Shown here: piece by piece, positions 8,000 through 17,030 of the stretch | How positions within the stretch are numbered: the first letter of the stretch is position 1 | How the letters are laid out: every line of letters starts with the position of its first letter | Origin: Haematomicrobium sanguinis DSM 21259 | GTDB taxonomy: Bacteria; Actinomycetota; Actinomycetes; Actinomycetales; Micrococcaceae | NCBI RefSeq assembly: GCF_000688395.1 | Contig: NZ_JIAG01000004.1 | Span: forward strand, 1 to 64,000 | Length of the DNA stretch: 64,000 bases | Reading direction: 5' to 3' | Translations under genes and position numbers: made by a program | Notes under the pieces: model-generated | What the model was told of the DNA's origin: nothing | The model's database searches: none | The model's input: only the letters and a program-made list of their open reading frames with translations

Positions 8000-9493
8000 C
8001 TAAGAATTCGTGTGCGCCTCGAGGAAGGAGTACACCTCGGTCTCATCAACCCCTGGGAACGCTCCGGGCGGCATTGCGGCAAGCAAGTGCGAGTGCGCCC
8101 GGGCGCTCGGCCACGCTTGTCCCGCCCAATCCTCGGTCAGCGCGGCCGGGGGACGCCGACAACATGACGGGTCAGGGCACGCCGATTTTGATCGAGACAT
8201 CGTCTCGCGCCCGCGAAACCACTTTGCGTGCACGTATGGGACGCCAATGCTCAGGGAAAAGTCGCCGCCCGCGCTGCGCTCCACACGTGCCGTGCACCAA
8301 AAGGTTCCGGCCGGAGTGTCGGTGTATTGGTTGAAAGCGCTGAATTTATCCGGGACGTCAAACACTTCGCGGGAAGTCCAGTGACGGCAAACCGGCTGGC
8401 CCTCGATCGCGCCGGTGTGGTCCATGGGGAAGGTGACGCCGTCGTTTTCGTAGGCCTTGTAGATGATGCCTGAGCGGTGCACCTTCTGGAAGTGGTTCAG
8501 GATATCCAGGTGCTTTGTGGCCAGGTTGGTGAACCGGTGCGCCGCCGTTTCATAGGACACTGCGAACGCGTCCCGCAGGTCCTCCACCGCTATTTCTTTG
8601 GCCGCCTTCGCGCGTTGGAGGAAACTCACCGTCGCTTTCTCTGGGAGCAGGAGTGCGGCGGCGAAGTAATTCGTGGCCACCCGCTGTGACAAGAAATCCC
8701 CGTAATTGGTGGGGGTTTGGTGCCCTAACACGTAATGGCCGAGCGCCTGAAGCAGGACGGACCGCGGGTCATGGTCGCTGCGTTGAGACTGGGTCAGATA
8801 AATTCGCCGATTTTTCAGGTCGGTGACCGATCGAGTGGAATGCGGCAGGTCGCCCACATGATGCAGCGTAAAACCCAGCTTCTCGGTGATGTCCGCGATG
8901 ACGTGTTGGGATAAGGGGCCGGACGTGTGCCCAACCAGTTTGAGAATCTTTCCGGCTTCGGCCTCATACTCCGGGAAATAGTTGTCGCGTGCCTTCATCT
9001 GGAACCGCAACTCGGCATTGGCCCGCCGCGCCTCTTCCGGGGTGGCCGCTTGCTCATTCATTTTGCGCTCGAGTTCGCGTTGCATTCCGACCAGGGACTC
9101 CAACACATCCATCGGCGTTCGCGGTGAAATTTTCACTCGCGGCAGGCCCAGGGACTCATATAGCGGACCGCGTTGCGCACGTTCCAGTTCAATTTCCAGG
9201 GCAGCGCGTCGACTCGGTGGCTTGGCGCCCAGAAGCTCGTCCAGTCCCACGTCCAACGACTCGGCAAGCCCCTGAAGCACACTGAGTTTCGGCTCGCGCT
9301 TGCCGTTTTCAATCATGGACAGTTGCGACGGCGCCACACCTAGAGCGGCGCCCAACGCCTCCAGTGTGAGCTTGCGTTCCTTGCGCAAATGCCGAATCCG
9401 TCTGCCCACGCTAATGACATCAATCGCGTTTTTTCGCGCCGATTTACCCGATACCGCGTCCTGACCCGGTTTAGCCCATCCCGTTTCCGTCAT
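8000..9493 (-). CDS. ramB: RamB/ScfR-type regulator of acetate and glyoxylate metabolism
   Basis: A 497-residue regulator. An N-terminal XRE helix-turn-helix (RIRHLRKERKLTLEALGAALGVAPSQLS, cited in part; residues ~31-58) is followed by a long central region of the ImmA/IrrE type and a Cys-containing C-terminal domain (VCRHW, CPDPSC), the layout of RamB and short-chain fatty acyl regulators. RamB represses glyoxylate-shunt genes in Corynebacterium. Divergent aceA and nearby aceB strongly support this identity. The start is taken at ATG 9493 (MTETGW), preceded by GGGG; the frame stays open 13 codons further upstream. It probably controls aceA through the shared 184-nt promoter region. Confidence 0.88.
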   Translation of the reverse strand: MTETGWAKPGQDAVSGKSARKNAIDVISVGRRIRHLRKERKLTLEALGAALGVAPSQLSMIENGKREPKLSVLQGLAESLDVGLDELLGAKPPSRRAALEIELERAQRGPLYESLGLPRVKISPRTPMDVLESLVGMQRELERKMNEQAATPEEARRANAELRFQMKARDNYFPEYEAEAGKILKLVGHTSGPLSQHVIADITEKLGFTLHHVGDLPHSTRSVTDLKNRRIYLTQSQRSDHDPRSVLLQALGHYVLGHQTPTNYGDFLSQRVATNYFAAALLLPEKATVSFLQRAKAAKEIAVEDLRDAFAVSYETAAHRFTNLATKHLDILNHFQKVHRSGIIYKAYENDGVTFPMDHTGAIEGQPVCRHWTSREVFDVPDKFSAFNQYTDTPAGTFWCTARVERSAGGDFSLSIGVPYVHAKWFRGRETMSRSKSACPDPSCCRRPPAALTEDWAGQAWPSARAHSHLLAAMPPGAFPGVDETEVYSFLEAHTNS

Positions 9494-9677
9494 AACCCCA
9501 GAATATGTGAAGAAACGCATTTCTTTCCACAAAATTCTCTAGAATTCTGGGCACGGCACCCGCAAAACTGGTTCTACCAGCAAGAAAAAGCCGCACTCGC
9601 AGCCAAAGCGATCAACCGCAAAAGATGCGGCCGAGCGCCACAAGCAGCGAAATCGGCACCCGAAAGGACCAACCGCC
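9494..9677. promoter_or_regulatory. Divergent ramB/aceA control region
   Basis: This 184-nt gap holds AT-rich blocks unusual for the region. ATTCT-CT-AGAAT is a small inverted repeat at about 9535-9546, flanked by TTCTTTCCACAAA, and CCGCA-N5-TGCGG lies further toward aceA. RamB is known to bind in such regions, but I cannot match a consensus box exactly. The aceA ribosome site is GAAAGGA at about 9661-9667. Confidence 0.5.
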
Positions 9678-11000
9678 ATGACACCGTCACCCTTCGACAA
9701 GCAGAACATCAAGACCCCGGAGCAAGAGGCCCAAGAGCTCGCCCTGGAATGGGATGCCGATCCCCGTTGGGACGGCGTCACCCGCGACTACACCGCCGAG
9801 GACGTCATCAAGCTTCGCGGCCGAGTCCAAGAAGAACACACCCTGGCCAAGCGCGGCTCGCAAAAGCTCTGGGCCGAGCTCAAAGACGACCAGCAGGACG
9901 GCAACTACATCAACGCCCTCGGCGCGCTCACCGGAAACCAGGCCGTGCAACAGGTCAAGGCCGGGCTGAAGGCCATCTATCTTTCGGGATGGCAAGTCGC
10001 CGCAGACGCGAACCTTTCCGGACAGACCTACCCGGACCAGTCGCTCTACCCGGCGAACTCGGTCCCGCAGGTCGTCCGCCGCATCAATAACGCCCTGATG
10101 CGCGCCGACCAGATCGAGTTCTCTGAGGGCAAGCACAGCGTTGAAGATTGGCTGGTCCCGATCGTCGCCGACGCCGAGGCCGGATTCGGCGGCCCGCTGA
10201 ACGCCTACGAACTCATGAAATCCATGATTGCCGCCGGCGCCTCCGGCGTTCACTGGGAAGACCAACTGGCCAGCGAAAAGAAGTGCGGTCACCTGGGCGG
10301 GAAGGTCCTCATCCCCACCCAACAACACATCCGCACCCTCAACGCTGCGCGCCTCGCCGCCGATGTTTCCGGCACTCCGAGCGTCATCATCGCCCGGACC
10401 GACGCCGAAGCGGCGACCCTCATCACTTCCGACGTCGACGAGCGCGATCAGGAATTCATCACCGGCGAGCGCACCGCCGAGGGCTTCTACAAGGTCACCA
10501 ATGGCCTGGCCCCGTGCATCGCCCGCGCCAAGGCCTACGCGCCGTACTCCGACCTCATCTGGATGGAGACCGGCACCCCGGACCTGGAGCTTGCCAAGAA
10601 ATTCGCTGAGGGCGTCAAGGCCGAGTTCCCAGACCAGATGCTCGCCTACAACTGCTCCCCCTCCTTCAACTGGAAGAAGCACCTGGATGATGAGACCATC
10701 GCCAAATTCCAGCGCGAACTCGGCGCCATGGGCTTCACCTTCCAGTTCATCACCCTGGCCGGATTCCACGCCCTGAACTACTCGATGTTCGACCTTGCCC
10801 ACGGCTACGCTAGAGGCGGCATGAGCGCCTACGTCGAGCTGCAGGAGAAGGAATTCGGCTCCGAAGACCGCGGCTACACCGCCACCAAACACCAACGCGA
10901 GGTCGGCACCGGCTACTTTGACCTGGTGTCCACCGCCCTGAACCCGAACGGTTCCACCCTCGCGCTTGCCGGATCCACCGAATCCGAGCAATTCCATTAA
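9678..11000 (+). CDS. aceA: Isocitrate lyase
   Basis: Splits isocitrate into glyoxylate and succinate, the first step of the glyoxylate shunt used on acetate or fatty acids. The 440 residues match the family length. The catalytic loop KKCGHLGGK holds the active-site Cys203. Other family signatures are [22 protein letters not shown] (cited in part), DAEAGFGG (metal-binding aspartates) and [13 protein letters not shown]. The protein is cytosolic and tetrameric in relatives. Divergent ramB and the malate synthase gene 155 nt downstream complete the pathway. The intervening repeat may reduce read-through into aceB. Confidence 0.97.
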   Translation: MTPSPFDKQNIKTPEQEAQELALEWDADPRWDGVTRDYTAEDVIKLRGRVQEEHTLAKRGSQKLWAELKDDQQDGNYINALGALTGNQAVQQVKAGLKAIYLSGWQVAADANLSGQTYPDQSLYPANSVPQVVRRINNALMRADQIEFSEGKHSVEDWLVPIVADAEAGFGGPLNAYELMKSMIAAGASGVHWEDQLASEKKCGHLGGKVLIPTQQHIRTLNAARLAADVSGTPSVIIARTDAEAATLITSDVDERDQEFITGERTAEGFYKVTNGLAPCIARAKAYAPYSDLIWMETGTPDLELAKKFAEGVKAEFPDQMLAYNCSPSFNWKKHLDDETIAKFQRELGAMGFTFQFITLAGFHALNYSMFDLAHGYARGGMSAYVELQEKEFGSEDRGYTATKHQREVGTGYFDLVSTALNPNGSTLALAGSTESEQFH

Positions 11001-11059
11001 AAACATGAAGCACGACGGCGTTGCTCGCCTCGAGCGCGCCCCGCACCTCCCCGACCCCT

Positions 11060-11131
11060 CGTTTCGCATCCCGCTACCGCATTTTCATCCCCGCTTACGG
11101 CTCTCAATTTGCGGTACGGGGATGTGAAACG
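11060..11131. repeat. Dispersed palindromic repeat family A, copy between aceA and aceB
   Basis: A ~72-bp element with outer arms CGTTTCGCATCCC and GGGGATGTGAAACG. Its centre, read on the minus strand, is AATTGAGAGCCGTAAGCGGGG, so this copy is inverted relative to the one at 54887. Small differences in the arms (CCCGC versus CCCCG, GTG versus GCG) show independent drift. It occupies most of the 155-nt aceA-aceB gap and could form a large hairpin in the transcript. Confidence 0.8.
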
Positions 11132-11155
11132 GGGAAGAACAAAGGACTGATAACC

Positions 11156-12793
11156 ATGAATGACCCCATTACTTTGAACGGCGTGGAACTGACCGCGTCC
11201 CCCATCCCGCGTCAGGAAGAGATTCTGACGCCCCAGGCGATCGAGTTTCTGCAGAAACTGCACAAGGCGACGCACACGCGCCGGCAGGAACTGCTGCAGA
11301 TGCGTCAACAGCGCCGCCACGAGATTGCCAACGGGCAGGACCCCCGCTTCCGCGAAGACACCCGCCACATCCGTGAGGATGACAGCTGGCAAGTGGCCCC
11401 GACGGCGCCCGGTCTGGAGGACCGTCGCGTCGAGATCACCGGCCCCGTTGACCGCAAGATGGCAATCAACGCGCTGAACTCTGGCGCGAAGGTGTGGCTG
11501 GCGGATATGGAGGATTCCTCCACGCCGAACTGGTCGAATGTGATCAATGGGCAGCTGAATTTGAAGGACGCGCTGGATGCGCGGCTGCACTTTACCAACG
11601 AATCCGGCAAGGAATACCGTTTGGAGTCCACCGAACTCACTGAACTGCCGACCATTGTGGTGCGCCCGCGCGGCTGGCACTTGCCGGAAAAGCACATGCT
11701 GGTGGACGGCACTCCGATTGCCGGCGGCATTGTCGACTTCGGGCTGTACTTCTTCCACAATGCGCACAAGCTCATTGCCGGTGGGCGCGGGCCATACTTT
11801 TACCTGCCGAAGATTGAGAACCACCTCGAAGCGCGGCTGTGGAATGACATTTTTGTTCAGGCGCAGCAACTTCTGGGGATTCCGCAAGGCACCATCCGGG
11901 CGACCGTGCTGATTGAGACCATCACCGCCGCATTTGAGATGGAGGAGATTCTCTACGAGTTGCGCGATCACGCTGCTGGGCTCAACGCCGGGCGTTGGGA
12001 CTACATCTTCTCGGTGATTAAGAACTTCCGGAGCCGTGGACCGCGGTTTGTGTTGCCGGACCGCGCCGAGGTGACCATGACCCAGCCGTTCATGCGCTCC
12101 TACACCGAGCAGCTGGTGCGGGCATGCCACCGCCGCGGTGCGCACGCAATTGGCGGAATGGCCGCATTCATTCCGAACCGCCGCGACGAAGAGGCCAACG
12201 AGCTGGCTATGAATAAGGTTCGCGCCGACAAGTTGCGCGAGGCGACCGATGGCTTCGACGGCTCATGGGTGGCGCACCCCGATCTGGTGCCAATTGCTCG
12301 CGAGGTCTTCGACGAGGTGCTGGGCGAGCGGGCGAACCAGCGCGAGAAATTGCGCGAGGACGTCACCCCGGATGACCGTAGCTTGATCGACATTGCCTCG
12401 ACCCAGGGATCGATCACCGAGGCTGGGATTCGCGCCAATATCGATATCGGGCTGCGGTATATCGAGTCCTGGCTGCGCGGGAACGGTGCCGCCGCGATTC
12501 ACGGCCTGATGGAGGATGCCGCGACAGCGGAGATCAGCCGTTCGCAGATCTGGCAGTGGATTCATGCCTCCGCCATTACCGATACCGGCGAAATTGTGAG
12601 TCGGGAATGGGTGGAGGAACTCCTGGACGAGGTGTTTGACGAGCTCGACCGCGAGAGCGAAGACCGCTTCGACGATGCGCGCGATATTTTCGAAGAGGTG
12701 GCTCTTGGCGAGGAGTTCCCCACCTTCTTGACCATCCCGGCGTACGCCCGGTTCCTGCACGAAAATCCAGAACCGGTAGCTCAAGCCGCCTAA
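11156..12793 (+). CDS. aceB: Malate synthase A
   Basis: Condenses glyoxylate with acetyl-CoA to malate, completing the glyoxylate shunt with aceA. The 545-residue length is that of isoform A rather than the longer G form. Signatures include VWLADMEDSSTPNWSNVI, RPRGWHLPEKH, FYLPKIENHLEARLWN, the substrate-site VLIETITAAFEMEEILYEL (catalytic arginine/glutamate regions) and GRWDYIFSVIK. ATG 11156 is preceded by AAAGGA. The gene follows aceA on the same strand but is separated by a palindromic repeat, and a perfect 32-bp-arm palindrome follows the stop. Confidence 0.97.
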   Translation: MNDPITLNGVELTASPIPRQEEILTPQAIEFLQKLHKATHTRRQELLQMRQQRRHEIANGQDPRFREDTRHIREDDSWQVAPTAPGLEDRRVEITGPVDRKMAINALNSGAKVWLADMEDSSTPNWSNVINGQLNLKDALDARLHFTNESGKEYRLESTELTELPTIVVRPRGWHLPEKHMLVDGTPIAGGIVDFGLYFFHNAHKLIAGGRGPYFYLPKIENHLEARLWNDIFVQAQQLLGIPQGTIRATVLIETITAAFEMEEILYELRDHAAGLNAGRWDYIFSVIKNFRSRGPRFVLPDRAEVTMTQPFMRSYTEQLVRACHRRGAHAIGGMAAFIPNRRDEEANELAMNKVRADKLREATDGFDGSWVAHPDLVPIAREVFDEVLGERANQREKLREDVTPDDRSLIDIASTQGSITEAGIRANIDIGLRYIESWLRGNGAAAIHGLMEDAATAEISRSQIWQWIHASAITDTGEIVSREWVEELLDEVFDELDRESEDRFDDARDIFEEVALGEEFPTFLTIPAYARFLHENPEPVAQAA

Positions 12794-12799
12794 CCCCCC

Positions 12800-12873
12800 G
12801 CAAATTTAAGCGCCTTTCCCGGTTTTCAGCGTCCTACATGGCGCTGAAAACCGGGAAAGGCGCTTAAATTTGC
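12800..12873. terminator. Perfect 32-bp-arm palindrome after aceB
   Basis: The left arm 12800-12831 (starts GCAAATTTAAGCGCCTTTCC) is perfectly complementary to the right arm 12842-12873, with a 10-nt loop TCCTACATGG. It lies between the converging aceB and LytR_C-type genes and is a likely bidirectional terminator, although the perfect match and length exceed what termination needs. Confidence 0.75.
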
Positions 12874-12878
12874 CTTGG

Positions 12879-13544
12879 CTAGGGGGCGTCGGTGGGTTTG
12901 ACGTCGCTGTTCTCAAAGCGCGGGCACTGCAACGTCCCGGCCTCGGCGACAACCTTCTTGGGATCCTGCAACCCCTCGAACTTGTTGCCGAGGATCACCC
13001 CGACGGTCGCTTCGGGCCGGTCATCCTCAAAGTAATCGCTCCCGGGGATTTGCGCCTGCACGGCCAACGCATTCGCCCGACCGGACGGCCCGGAAATCAC
13101 CGCCGCCACCAGATTCTTTTGGGTCAGCTTCCCATTGGTGACGGCGCCAATGGCGAACCCGCGCTGCTTCATTTGCTCGGCCACATCTGCGGCCAACCCG
13201 TTGCGGCTGGTGCCGTTATAGATACCCACCAAGAACGAATCGAGCTTTTGCGGGTAATCGAGAGTTTCGGTCGGGCACGGCGGCGGCGCGTCATTGCCCG
13301 CCTGCGCCGGCTGACCAATGCGAATGGTGCCGTTTCCCACCATCCACGCAAACCACACCGCCGCGACAATAAGCACCACCAACCCCAGAAGCACCGCGGT
13401 GTGACGCCGTTTCCGGGAGCGCCGTGTCCTTTCGTCAGCGTCCTCGACGAGATCCTCGTCCTCGAACACATACTCGAGATCGTCACCGCTGACCACGTGG
13501 TGCCCGTTCCACTCCTGCTGCGAACCGTCAGTTTCCCGCGCCAT
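12879..13544 (-). CDS. Membrane-anchored protein with LytR C-terminal domain
   Basis: A 221-residue protein: an acidic N-terminal cytosolic tail, a basic patch (RTRRSRKRRH), one transmembrane helix at about residues 50-72 and an extracellular domain with VGIYNGTSRNGLAADVAEQMKQRGF, typical of the LytR_C fold found in envelope-associated LytR-CpsA-Psr proteins. There is no LCP catalytic domain, so it is not itself a ligase. Actinobacteria often carry such a stand-alone LytR_C protein upstream of the next, conserved small gene, as here. Its exact role in the cell wall is unknown. Confidence 0.82.
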   Translation of the reverse strand: MARETDGSQQEWNGHHVVSGDDLEYVFEDEDLVEDADERTRRSRKRRHTAVLLGLVVLIVAAVWFAWMVGNGTIRIGQPAQAGNDAPPPCPTETLDYPQKLDSFLVGIYNGTSRNGLAADVAEQMKQRGFAIGAVTNGKLTQKNLVAAVISGPSGRANALAVQAQIPGSDYFEDDRPEATVGVILGNKFEGLQDPKKVVAEAGTLQCPRFENSDVKPTDAP

Positions 13545-13597
13545 AATGATGTAGTTTTCTGCTCCCCAACGAAACGTTACCGGCCACCGATAACGAT

Positions 13598-13894
13598 CTA
13601 ATCAAGTTCCAGCACTCGCGCGTGCAGTATGGAGCGCTGGTGGAGCGCGGTCCTTACGGCACGGTGAAGCCCGTCTTCCAAGTACAAGTTCCCCTGCCAC
13701 TGCACCACGTGCGGAAAAAGATCCCCGAAAAAGGTGGAATCCTCGGCCAGCAGCGCATCCAAATTCAACGTTGACTTGGTGGTGACAAGGTCTGCGAGCT
13801 TCACCTGCCGCGGCGCCACCTCGGCCCAGTCTTTGGGCGTCACATACCCATGTTCGGGGTACGGGCGGGCATCTCCGACGGCTTTGAAAATCAC
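13598..13894 (-). CDS. Conserved small actinobacterial protein (often labelled VapB-like)
   Basis: A 98-residue protein beginning MIFKAVGDARPYPEHG and containing PPRQ-like APRQVKLADLVTTKSTLNLDALLAEDSTF (cited in part) and LYLEDGLHRAVRTALHQR. Close relatives are widespread in Actinobacteria beside the LytR_C gene and are frequently annotated as VapB-family antitoxins. Nothing here supports a toxin-antitoxin pair: no PIN-domain gene is adjacent. The EDGLHRA segment resembles a ParB/sulfiredoxin-like nucleotide-binding motif. The start codon ATG 13894 lies 70 nt from the divergent antiporter gene. Confidence 0.75.
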   Translation of the reverse strand: MIFKAVGDARPYPEHGYVTPKDWAEVAPRQVKLADLVTTKSTLNLDALLAEDSTFFGDLFPHVVQWQGNLYLEDGLHRAVRTALHQRSILHARVLELD

Positions 13895-13964
13895 CCTCCC
13901 AGCCTAGGCACCAAACCGCCTGCAATGAAACGGAATCTCGCAAAATGAAGCGCCTTGTGGCCAA

Positions 13965-15707
13965 ATGGTTATCATGGAACTCCTTCTCTTGGTGATACTG
14001 GGTGCCTTGGCGCTCACAGCCTTGGCGCGACGTCTCGGCTGGCCCGCACCGCTACTGGTGACAGCGGTGGCGCTCCTGGTCTCCCTGATCCCCGGAATGC
14101 CTGCCGTGGAGTTGGAGCCGGAACTGATCTTGACCCTGGTGCTACCTCCGCTGTTGTATTCGGCGGCGCTGGACATTTCCTACCAAGGCTTTAAGGAATC
14201 GCGCAAGCAAATCGAGCGGCTTGGCATTTTTTTGGTGCTCGTCACGGCCCTAGTGGTGGGCGCAGTCGTCATGCTCCTGTACCCGTCGATCGGGTGGGCG
14301 GCCGCGCTTCTCTTGGGCGCCGTGGTCGCCCCGCCGGACGCCGTATCCGCCACCTCGATCGGCAAGAAGCTCGGCCTGCCCCGCAAGGTCATGACCCTGA
14401 TCTCCGGGGAAAGCCTCATCAATGACGCCGCCGCTCTCACCCTCGTCACGCTCTTTTTGGAAGGGGTCACCAACGGCGTTCCGTCAATCCCGCAGGGCAT
14501 TGCCATGTTCCTGGTGAAAGTGGCGGTCGGCGTGACCGTTGGCCTCTTGCTCGCCTTGGCCGCCAACTGGATCCGTATGCACTTGAAAGATGCGGCCATC
14601 TCCACCGCGTTCAACCTGATTCTGCCGTTCATGGCCTACCTTTTGGCCGAGCAGTGGCACGGCTCCGGAGTCCTCGCGGTCGTCGCCGCGGGCCTCTACA
14701 TGGGCTACACCGCGCCCAGGGCCAACTACCGCACCAGACTGCAAGAAACCCCGATCTGGGCCTCCCTCGACGTGCTCTTGGAAGCCTTCGTCTTCGCCCT
14801 GATCGGCCTGCAATTCGCCACCATCTTGCGCGAGCTCGGCAACGGCGAACTCGGCATCGGCGCAAGCCTCGCGATCGCCACCGCGGTCCTCATCACCGTC
14901 ATCGCCATCCGCCCGGCCTTCATTTTCTTGACCTACTGGCCCGGCAATTGGCGCATCACCCGGGCCCTGCGCGCACGGCAACGCACCCGCGCCGAGGCTC
15001 GCAACGCCCGTGCGGTCGCAGCAGGACGCCCGGTACACAAACTCCCGCATCCGCCGACGTTCACCTGGCAGGAGTTGGCCGTGGTCTCCTGGACCGGTAT
15101 GCGCGGCGTCGTAACCCTCGCGGCCGCCGTCTCTATCCCGGTCATGAGCGCTACCGGCCCGTTCCCTGGCCGCGAACTGATCATCCTGTGCGCGTTCGTT
15201 GTCACCATCGGCACTCTGCTCATCCAGGGCCTCACCCTGCCCTGGCTGATCCGGCGCCTAAACGTCACCGACCCCCACGAGAGCGAAGCCGACGCCCGCG
15301 CCGAAAAACGCCTCATGAAGGAAACCTTCAAGCGCGCCTGGCAACTTTTCGAAGAAAAGGGTAGCGACTTCCTGAATAACCTCCCACCGGACAAGGCCGA
15401 GCACCTGCGCCAAAAATTCAAGGCCATGCAAGAGCAAGAAATGGCCCGCAACGCCGAAACCGTCGCCGACTCAGCGGACGCGCGCACCGTCTCCCTCGAA
15501 AGCGCGCCGAAGAGCACCGAACGCGAAAAGCAGGGCGCCGCCATGGCCGCAATGCGCCGCGAACTGCTCGAATTGCGCCGCCAGGTTCTCATCGAAGAGC
15601 GCGACGCCGGCAACATCTCCGACGCAGTCCTGCGCACCGTCCTCAAGGAGCTTGACGCGGATGAGCTCTCCATGGACACCTCCTGGCAATCCCGCATGCG
15701 TTCATGA
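13965..15707 (+). CDS. CPA1-family Na+/H+ antiporter (NhaP-type)
   Basis: A 580-residue cation:proton antiporter of the inner membrane. About twelve hydrophobic helices occupy residues 1-430. The family signature LLGAVVAPPDAVSATSIGKKLGLP lies in the TM5 region and is followed by ISGESLINDAAALTL, which contains the ND pair involved in ion binding in CPA1 proteins. A ~150-residue charged cytosolic C-terminus rich in Glu/Lys/Arg, with coiled-coil character, follows and is probably regulatory. ATG 13974 (MELLLL) is an alternative start; neither has a strong ribosome site. The stop overlaps the next gene by 4 nt (ATGA), implying coupling. Confidence 0.9.
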   Translation: MVIMELLLLVILGALALTALARRLGWPAPLLVTAVALLVSLIPGMPAVELEPELILTLVLPPLLYSAALDISYQGFKESRKQIERLGIFLVLVTALVVGAVVMLLYPSIGWAAALLLGAVVAPPDAVSATSIGKKLGLPRKVMTLISGESLINDAAALTLVTLFLEGVTNGVPSIPQGIAMFLVKVAVGVTVGLLLALAANWIRMHLKDAAISTAFNLILPFMAYLLAEQWHGSGVLAVVAAGLYMGYTAPRANYRTRLQETPIWASLDVLLEAFVFALIGLQFATILRELGNGELGIGASLAIATAVLITVIAIRPAFIFLTYWPGNWRITRALRARQRTRAEARNARAVAAGRPVHKLPHPPTFTWQELAVVSWTGMRGVVTLAAAVSIPVMSATGPFPGRELIILCAFVVTIGTLLIQGLTLPWLIRRLNVTDPHESEADARAEKRLMKETFKRAWQLFEEKGSDFLNNLPPDKAEHLRQKFKAMQEQEMARNAETVADSADARTVSLESAPKSTEREKQGAAMAAMRRELLELRRQVLIEERDAGNISDAVLRTVLKELDADELSMDTSWQSRMRS

Positions 15708-16651
15708 AAAAGATGCACGACGGCGGTCCCACACTGATGAGCCTTCCCCTCCTCGCGCGGTGGCGCGCCGGATTGCGGCGCACTTTTTCGGCGGGGCAGG
15801 ATGAGATCCCGGCGTGGGTAGCGCGCTTGGCCGACGGGGATGACCCCGGCTTCTTCGAACCCGGTAGCGCGGTATGGGTGGTGCACCGCGACACGTGTGC
15901 CGTGGTCGGCGGGGTGCGAGCGCTACTCATGCAAGCTCTGCATCCGGGGGCGCTTGCCGGCGTGGTGGATCATTCGCGGTACAAAGAGGACCCCTTAGGT
16001 CGACTCGATGGCACGATCCGCTGGGTCTTCTCCCTCACTTTCGGTTCCACCGAAGCCGCTCGCGGGGCCAGCGATTGGGTGCGCAAGCTTCATGTGCCGG
16101 TGCGGGGCACCTACGTGGATGCGGAGGGACGCGATGTTTCCTACAGCGCCAACGACCCGCACCTGGCACGCTGGGTACACCTGGCTTTTACCGATTCCTT
16201 CGTCACCGCGCATGGCTATTACGGCCCAAAAATCCCGGGCGGGCGCGACGCGTACATTGACCAGTGGGCAAAGGCCGCCGAACTCATGAAGGTGAGCCAA
16301 CCTCCTCACTCCAGCGCCGAACTCGCTGCCCAGGTGAGCGAATTCCACGGCGAGCTGCGTGCCGGAAGGCGAGTGACCGACGTCGTACATTTTCTACAAA
16401 ACCCGCCGCTGCCGCCTTCGCAACTGCGCGGCTATCGAATTTTGTTCGACGCGGCAAGAGCATCGCTGCCGCGTGAATATCAGCGGATGCTTGGGGTGAA
16501 GGAGGGGCCGCCGTCGCGGTGGCTGGTGCTCAAGACTCGGCTGGCGTTGGCGTATTTGCGGCTCGGCTTGGGCGCGAATCAGGCCGCAAAGAATGCCCTT
16601 GCGCGCCGCGCCCGAATCGCCGCCAACCCCCGCCCCCCCTCGTCTATGTAG
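15704..16651 (+). CDS. MpaB-like oxygenase domain protein (DUF2236)
   Basis: A 315-residue protein of the ER-bound oxygenase/latex-clearing-protein-like (DUF2236) family. Typical features are GGVRALLMQALHPGALAGVVDHS (heme-proximal region, cited in part), HSRYKEDPLGRLDGT, RWVHLAFTDSF and YIDQW. Some relatives are heme oxygenases that cleave polyisoprene or meroterpenoids; the bacterial substrate is usually unknown. It overlaps the antiporter stop by 4 nt. Its own stop codon lies inside a perfect 28-bp-arm palindrome, so the last codons are part of the putative terminator. An internal ATG at 15719 or 15737 could be the true start. Confidence 0.8.
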   Translation: MKKMHDGGPTLMSLPLLARWRAGLRRTFSAGQDEIPAWVARLADGDDPGFFEPGSAVWVVHRDTCAVVGGVRALLMQALHPGALAGVVDHSRYKEDPLGRLDGTIRWVFSLTFGSTEAARGASDWVRKLHVPVRGTYVDAEGRDVSYSANDPHLARWVHLAFTDSFVTAHGYYGPKIPGGRDAYIDQWAKAAELMKVSQPPHSSAELAAQVSEFHGELRAGRRVTDVVHFLQNPPLPPSQLRGYRILFDAARASLPREYQRMLGVKEGPPSRWLVLKTRLALAYLRLGLGANQAAKNALARRARIAANPRPPSSM

Positions 16652-16702
16652 CGCGACACGCCGAGGATTCCGGTGAATCCTCGGCGTGTCGCGCTACATA
16701 GA
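16643..16702. terminator. Perfect 28-bp-arm palindrome overlapping a stop codon
   Basis: The left arm 16643-16670 (TCTATGTAGCGCGACACGCC...) is perfectly complementary to 16675-16702, with a 4-nt loop CGGT. The TAG stop of the MpaB-like gene lies inside the left arm, and the stop of the convergent small gene begins 2 nt beyond the right arm. It probably terminates both. Confidence 0.75.
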
Positions 16703-16703
16703 T

Positions 16704-16946
16704 TTAGGCGGCGGGGGTGTTCGTTGCGGCCGGAACGTCGGGGCAATACATGCGCGTCGGGGTGTGCTGATTCAGGCTGCGCTCGATGGTGTGTTCGGCG
16801 AGCGGACGCTGGCACTCCGGGCAACTCGGGTTAGCCGGACGCTTCTCAGGACCCTCGACATATCCGGCTCCACGAGCGGCCGGGCCGAAGAACATTCGGG
16901 TGAAATCGTTTGACTTCTTATAAAAATTCCAGAACTTCCTACTCAC
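16704..16946 (-). CDS. Small protein with a zinc-ribbon-like CPEC motif
   Basis: An 80-residue protein starting at GTG 16946, with GAAAGGTG upstream. It begins SRKFWNFYKKSNDF and carries CPECQRP at about residues 42-48 and a second cysteine at about 68 (MYCP), so it holds three of the four cysteines of a zinc ribbon. I do not recognise the family. It sits between a palindromic terminator and the MarR gene. Upstream is TTAGT-GT-ACTAA at about 16977-16988, a possible operator. Confidence 0.6.
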   Translation of the reverse strand: MSRKFWNFYKKSNDFTRMFFGPAARGAGYVEGPEKRPANPSCPECQRPLAEHTIERSLNQHTPTRMYCPDVPAATNTPAA

Positions 16947-17030
16947 CGCGACACCTTTCAGTTAGTCCTCTTATCATTAGTGTACTAACTATATTCGTGT
17001 CGGCGCAAGCGCGGTTGAGAAAGCTCACCG

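Noticed and set aside
9687-11069. 460-codon minus-strand frame opposite aceA
   Set aside because: A shadow of isocitrate lyase codon usage; Gly/Val/Asp-rich composition without motifs.
13598-13894. VapB-like antitoxin as part of a toxin-antitoxin system
   Set aside because: No PIN-domain or other toxin gene is adjacent; the gene neighbours a LytR_C gene as in many actinobacteria, so the label appears misleading.
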